64,000 nucleotides of DNA from Bradyrhizobium sp. CCBAU 051011. GTDB lineage: Bacteria > Pseudomonadota > Alphaproteobacteria > Rhizobiales > Xanthobacteraceae. The notes below the pieces were generated by a model. It had not been told where the DNA came from, ran no database searches, and saw only the letters and a list, made by a program, of their open reading frames with translations. Positions 60,693 to 64,000 of the stretch are shown here, piece after piece; position 1 is the stretch's first letter; each line of letters opens with the position of its first letter. The stretch lies in NCBI RefSeq assembly GCF_009930815.1, contig NZ_CP022222.1, positions 9,032,501 to 9,096,500 on the forward strand. Direction: 5' to 3'. Made by a program: the position numbers and the translations under genes.

Positions 60693-62299
60693 GCACGACC
60701 ATTGCCGTCACGCCCGTCTGCGACAGAGCTGCGGCTGGGCCCCTTCTGGTCGCGGGCATTGTGCTTGCAACGTTGACGGAGGCGATCGCGAGCACTGTCC
60801 TGTCGCTTGGACGCAGCGATATCATCGGCGACACCCACGCGACCCCTGATGAGTTCGCTTGGCTGGATATTGGATACACGGCGTTGAAGCTCATCGGGTT
60901 TATGGTCGCGCCCTGGCTGATGAGCCGTGTCAATCCGCACCGCCTGGTCATCTGCGCAACCCTGATCATGGGCACGGCGTGCGGCATTGCCGCCGTCACG
61001 TATCGCTTGGACCTCCTGATCGCACTCCGCTTGATACAAGGCTTCTCCGGCGCCGCCCTGCTCGTCGGGGGCCAGACAATCATCTTTCTCGCCTATCCGC
61101 GATCCAACCAACCGATCCTTCAAGCCCTGTTTGCGATGGGGTCGGTCGTCGCTCCCGGGACGATCGCCCCTGCTCTCCAGGGATGGCTGGTCGACAGCCA
61201 ATCCTGGACATGGATTTTCTTCAGCGTCGTTCCGCTGGCGGTGACGGCTGCCGGACTGCTGTTGATCGCGGACGGACCGAGGCCGGTTGCGACCGTACGC
61301 CGTCCGTTTGACCGCATCGGCTTCTCACTCATCTCCGTCACCCTCTTGTGCTTCACCTATGTTTTGAGCCAGGGCAGCCGATGGAACTGGTTCGATGAAT
61401 CGCGCATCCTGTGGCTGACAGTGATCGGCGCAGCCACTCTGCTGGCATTTCTCGGCCAACAAGTAATGGCCAAAGGCCGGGGCCTGCTCGATTTCACCTT
61501 GTTCCGGTCGGAAGATTTTTGCTTCGCCTTTATCGTCAGTTTCGTCGCCGGCGCAGCCTTGTTCGGAAGCGCGTTTCTGATCCCATCGTTCGCCGTGTCC
61601 GTTCTCGCGTTCAGGCCCACCGATGCCGGCCTGCTCCTGTTGCCAAGCGGCGCACTTTTCGTCGGTTCGCTCCTCGTCGCCGCCTTCCTCATGCAGGTCC
61701 GCCACGTTCCTCCGGTCGCCACCGTGCCCGTCGGAATCCTGATGATCATGGTGGCGATGTGGATGCTGTCCGGTTCAACCAGCGAAAGCGGCGCTGATGA
61801 CATGATGGCGGCCGTCTTGTTGCGTGGCTTTGGCCTTGGTTTTCTGTTTCTTTCGATCAATCTGATCGCTTTCAGCAATCTCAACGACCGCAACCGCGCG
61901 TCGGGCATAGGTCTGTTCAATGCCGGTCGCCAGCTCGGTGGTCTCATAGGAGTCGCCGGTCTCCAGAGGCTGATCGACCATGACGTCGCCGGCAATGTTG
62001 CAGTACTCGGCGCCAGCGTCACATCAGGCGTTCCTGCGGTCAGCGAACGGCTGATGACGGTGACAGCCATGCTCGCGGCAAGGGGAATGGACGCCGTGGC
62101 CGCCGGCCGGGCTGCCGCGAGCCTGCTGGGCCGGGCCGTCATAGGTCAATCTACCGTGATCGCCTTCGACACGGCATTCAATGCCGTCGCCCTGCTGTTT
62201 GTATTCGCCGCGCCGGTGCTGGTCACCATCAAGATCGGATTCCACCGCTACGCGAAAATGCACGCTGCGCGTCACCGAGAACCGAGGAGCCCGACATGA
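60689..62299 (+). CDS. MFS drug exporter, DHA2 family (EmrB-like)
   Basis: 536 residues with about 14 membrane helices. ARLIQGFSGA-type ALRLIQGFSGAALLVGG is motif C-like, and NPHRLVICATLIMGTACGIA is in the second helix region. DIIGDTHATPDEFAWLDIGY is the loop after helix 1. The pair with the EmrA-type gene upstream (4-base overlap) makes an EmrAB-like tripartite pump, missing only the outer-membrane part. Substrates unknown; similar pumps expel hydrophobic toxins and plant compounds. Confidence 0.9.
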   Translation: MSTTIAVTPVCDRAAAGPLLVAGIVLATLTEAIASTVLSLGRSDIIGDTHATPDEFAWLDIGYTALKLIGFMVAPWLMSRVNPHRLVICATLIMGTACGIAAVTYRLDLLIALRLIQGFSGAALLVGGQTIIFLAYPRSNQPILQALFAMGSVVAPGTIAPALQGWLVDSQSWTWIFFSVVPLAVTAAGLLLIADGPRPVATVRRPFDRIGFSLISVTLLCFTYVLSQGSRWNWFDESRILWLTVIGAATLLAFLGQQVMAKGRGLLDFTLFRSEDFCFAFIVSFVAGAALFGSAFLIPSFAVSVLAFRPTDAGLLLLPSGALFVGSLLVAAFLMQVRHVPPVATVPVGILMIMVAMWMLSGSTSESGADDMMAAVLLRGFGLGFLFLSINLIAFSNLNDRNRASGIGLFNAGRQLGGLIGVAGLQRLIDHDVAGNVAVLGASVTSGVPAVSERLMTVTAMLAARGMDAVAAGRAAASLLGRAVIGQSTVIAFDTAFNAVALLFVFAAPVLVTIKIGFHRYAKMHAARHREPRSPT

Positions 62300-62493
62300 G
62301 ACATCCCGCGCCGAATCCCGCTCGACCCGACGATGCTCAAACGAGGGCAGACACCCGCACCTCAGATCCCGCTGGCGATCAGCCGAATGTCGTTGCCCAG
62401 CGAGGCAATGGTCGGGGGGAAGCACTGAAGGCGTTGCTGGCTGGCAAACAACCGTCGGCAGCCTGGAGGCAGGCAGTCGAATATTCAGAATGA
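62296..62493 (+). CDS. Small hydrophilic protein overlapping the MFS gene
   Basis: 65 residues: MRHPAPNPARPDDAQTRADT, then DQPNVVAQRGNGRGEALKAL and SAAWRQAVEYSE. It is disordered in style. Its ATG overlaps the exporter stop (ATGA), which suggests coupled translation. No function known; short frames in this position can be noise. Confidence 0.4.
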   Translation: MRHPAPNPARPDDAQTRADTRTSDPAGDQPNVVAQRGNGRGEALKALLAGKQPSAAWRQAVEYSE

Positions 62494-62906
62494 GGGGTCG
62501 TCATCGTAACGGATGACAGTGCCGCCGGCGTTCCGCAAGCTGATATGGCAGTGCCACGTGACGCCAAGCGCACGTATCCAACGAATGCTTCGTGGACATT
62601 TTTCCAGCCGGCTCAAATCGGAGTCCCACTTCTCCGAAATGTTATGCGGCGCCTAACGATCGGAGCCGCGTCAAGGTCGCCTGAGCCTGCGGCCAAGCGG
62701 CGTGCTCGCGAAAGAGCTTCGAAAGAGTTGCTGCGCAGCGAGCGAAAAATAGCACGGTTACCACTCGAAGCGCGACGGCACTGTTGTTGAAAACCAGCTG
62801 AAATGCCCTGGCAAAAGCCCGACACCTCCAGCTAGTCATGCGCATGTCATGCTTTGCTTATAGCCGGTGATATTGACAACAGTTTGCGCCGCTTGTGGAG
62901 TTTACG
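62494..62906. other. Intergenic region without a supported gene
   Basis: Frames at 62545-62790 plus and 62613-62845 minus overlap each other and lack signals. The last 100 bases should hold the promoter for the next gene. Confidence 0.35.
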
Positions 62907-63734
62907 ATGCCCGCCTCGTCCGATCTTCCGGTAGTTGGCGCCGCGTTGACCAGCACGACGCTCGCGTTGCACCGCAATTGGATTCTCGAACGACAACGTG
63001 ACCTTGAGATCCAGGATTTCTTCGAGGCGGAGACGCTCGACGGCGACTGGCGCGCACGGGTTGAGATGCTCCGCAAGCTGCTTGACGGCTATGAAGGGCG
63101 GCTTGGCATTCACGGGCCCTTCTGGGGCTTCAAGATCGACAGCCAGGATCCTCTGATCCGCGCGGTCGTCACCAAGCGTTTGCTTCAGGGGCTCGAGGTT
63201 TGCGAGGCCCTCGGCGCAACACAGATGGTCATCCATTCGCCCTACTCCACCTGGGATTACAACAATCTCGATATCAATCCCGGTGCACGCGCATGGGTCA
63301 TCGAGCGGGTCCATGCGACGCTCAGGGATGTTGTAAGGCGCGCCGAAGTCATCGGCTGCGAACTCGTCATTGAAAACATCGAGGACAAGGATCCAATGGA
63401 TCGCGTGCAGCTTGCGAATAGTTTCGCAAGTCCGGCCGTGCGCGTCTCGCTGGATACCGGTCACGCCAACTACGCCCACGGCTCCACCGGCGCTCCGCCC
63501 GCCGATTTCTACGTCGATGCCGCCGGCGACGCTCTTGCCCATGTCCATCTCCAGGACACCGATGGCTATGCGGACCGGCACTGGCTTCCCGGCGAAGGCA
63601 ACATCAGCTGGCCGGCCGTCTTTCGCGCGCTGGGCCGTCTTTCATCCCGTCCGCGCCTGATCATCGAGGTGAAGGACCAGACCAACATCCGCGCCGGCGC
63701 AGCGCATCTCGAAGCGCTGGGACTGGTGGTCTGA
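62907..63734 (+). CDS. Sugar phosphate isomerase/epimerase-like TIM-barrel protein
   Basis: 275 residues from the ATG at 62907 (GGAG seven bases upstream; a GTG at 62895 is in frame). LGIHGPFWGFKIDSQDP, MVIHSPYSTWDYN, ELVIENIEDKDPMDRVQLAN, VSLDTGHANYAHG and HVHLQDTDGYADRHWLPGEG give the His/Glu/Asp/His metal ligands of the xylose isomerase-like (AP endonuclease 2) barrel, with LIIEVKDQTN as the last Glu strand. It acts on a sugar or sugar acid, details unknown. It precedes a transporter gene, which fits uptake and use of a substrate. Confidence 0.87.
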   Translation: MPASSDLPVVGAALTSTTLALHRNWILERQRDLEIQDFFEAETLDGDWRARVEMLRKLLDGYEGRLGIHGPFWGFKIDSQDPLIRAVVTKRLLQGLEVCEALGATQMVIHSPYSTWDYNNLDINPGARAWVIERVHATLRDVVRRAEVIGCELVIENIEDKDPMDRVQLANSFASPAVRVSLDTGHANYAHGSTGAPPADFYVDAAGDALAHVHLQDTDGYADRHWLPGEGNISWPAVFRALGRLSSRPRLIIEVKDQTNIRAGAAHLEALGLVV

Positions 63735-63844
63735 CGCGACGGCCGCGCGGCCTCGGCGCGTTGCATCCGGTTCACCCTCGCCGCCCGCCAGGCCGGGCCT
63801 CGCGCGCGGTATATCGGCTCGCTTGTCTGAAAAGGAGAAGTTTC

Positions 63845-64000
63845 ATGATACACCCCTCCCGCCGTTCGGTCGTCGGTCTCGGCGCCGCCGCAGCCGGCAC
63901 GCTGCTCCTGCCGCGCTTCGCGATTGCGCAGGCCGATAACCGGCCGGCGATCACGATCGCGGTGCAGAAGGTCACCAATTCGAATACGCTCGATGTGATG
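63845..64000 (+). CDS. Tat-exported solute-binding protein, N-terminal part (runs off the right edge)
   Basis: Only 52 codons are inside the window. MIHPSRRSVVGLGAAAAGTL then LLPRFAIAQA is a twin-arginine signal peptide. The mature part begins DNRPAITIAVQKVTNSNTLD, similar to periplasmic dipeptide/oligopeptide ABC transporter binding proteins (SBP family 5). AAAAGGAGAAG precedes the ATG. With the isomerase-like gene upstream it probably starts an uptake operon. Confidence 0.7.
   Translation, partial: MIHPSRRSVVGLGAAAAGTLLLPRFAIAQADNRPAITIAVQKVTNSNTLDVM

Noticed and set aside
1..64000. CRISPR array, tRNA or rRNA gene, insertion sequence or integrase
   Set aside because: No regularly spaced repeats, cloverleaf-like tRNA sequence, rRNA segment, or transposase/integrase motifs were found by reading. 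A tRNA or covariance-model scan could find something missed by eye.

Overview
The window reads as chromosomal DNA of a high-GC alphaproteobacterium, most likely Bradyrhizobium or a close relative (Bradyrhizobiaceae). The grounds are protein style: PEPxxWA-type PEP-CTERM proteins, an H-NS-like protein ending in a YRNP..ETWSGRG block, FixJ-type regulators and short Bradyrhizobium-like hypothetical proteins. A palindromic intergenic element of the kind scattered in these genomes adds to this. The genus is inference; no rRNA or tRNA gene is visible.

Layout. (1) 1-5674, minus strand: end of an exopolysaccharide locus with a family 4 glycosyltransferase, a Wzx-type flippase, a Wzy/ligase-like polymerase and a large Tat-exported protein with glycosidase-like motifs. 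(2) 5798-14169: a lone gspG pseudopilin gene, an RND pump, a family 2 glycosyltransferase, a doubly frameshifted small gene, a J-domain-like membrane protein and small proteins including a PilZ protein. (3) 14585-18332: a methyltransferase-like protein, two PEP-CTERM proteins with strong terminators and a VanZ-like protein. (4) 18423-30099: a type II secretion cluster (gspO, C, M, L, J, I, H, F, E, K, D plus a lipoprotein). gspK is on the opposite strand, gspG lies 12 kb away, and gspH is broken by a 5-bp tandem duplication. (5) 31277-37087: a CDP/NDP-sugar cassette (rfbF, two SDR enzymes, a 3,5-epimerase), an H-NS-like regulator and a WcaJ-type initiating sugar-phosphate transferase. (6) 37279-41060: small proteins, a membrane-anchored cyclase homologue with altered catalytic residues and a third PEP-CTERM protein. 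(7) 42244-45241: a UDP-GlcNAc 2-epimerase gene (wecB) followed three bases later by an NfrB-like membrane glycosyltransferase. (8) 45632-53498: an ECF sigma factor, a catalase-like protein, two AraC regulators and a two-component cluster. (9) 53619-64000: oxidoreductases, an acetoacetate decarboxylase / patatin / 3-hydroxybutyrate dehydrogenase operon, an EmrAB-like pump, a sugar isomerase-like enzyme and the start of a Tat-dependent binding protein.

How it fits together. Much of the first 45 kb concerns the cell envelope: making nucleotide sugars, starting, polymerising and exporting polysaccharide, secreting folded proteins by type II secretion, and surface proteins carrying PEP-CTERM tails. 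The most interesting candidate is the wecB / NfrB-like pair. It resembles the E. coli pathway for the c-di-GMP-controlled N-acetylmannosamine glycan used by phage N4, but the protein ends before the MshEN c-di-GMP sensor found in E. coli NfrB. The last 11 kb is metabolic and transport DNA with signs of local duplication (a repeated leader before acetoacetate decarboxylase).
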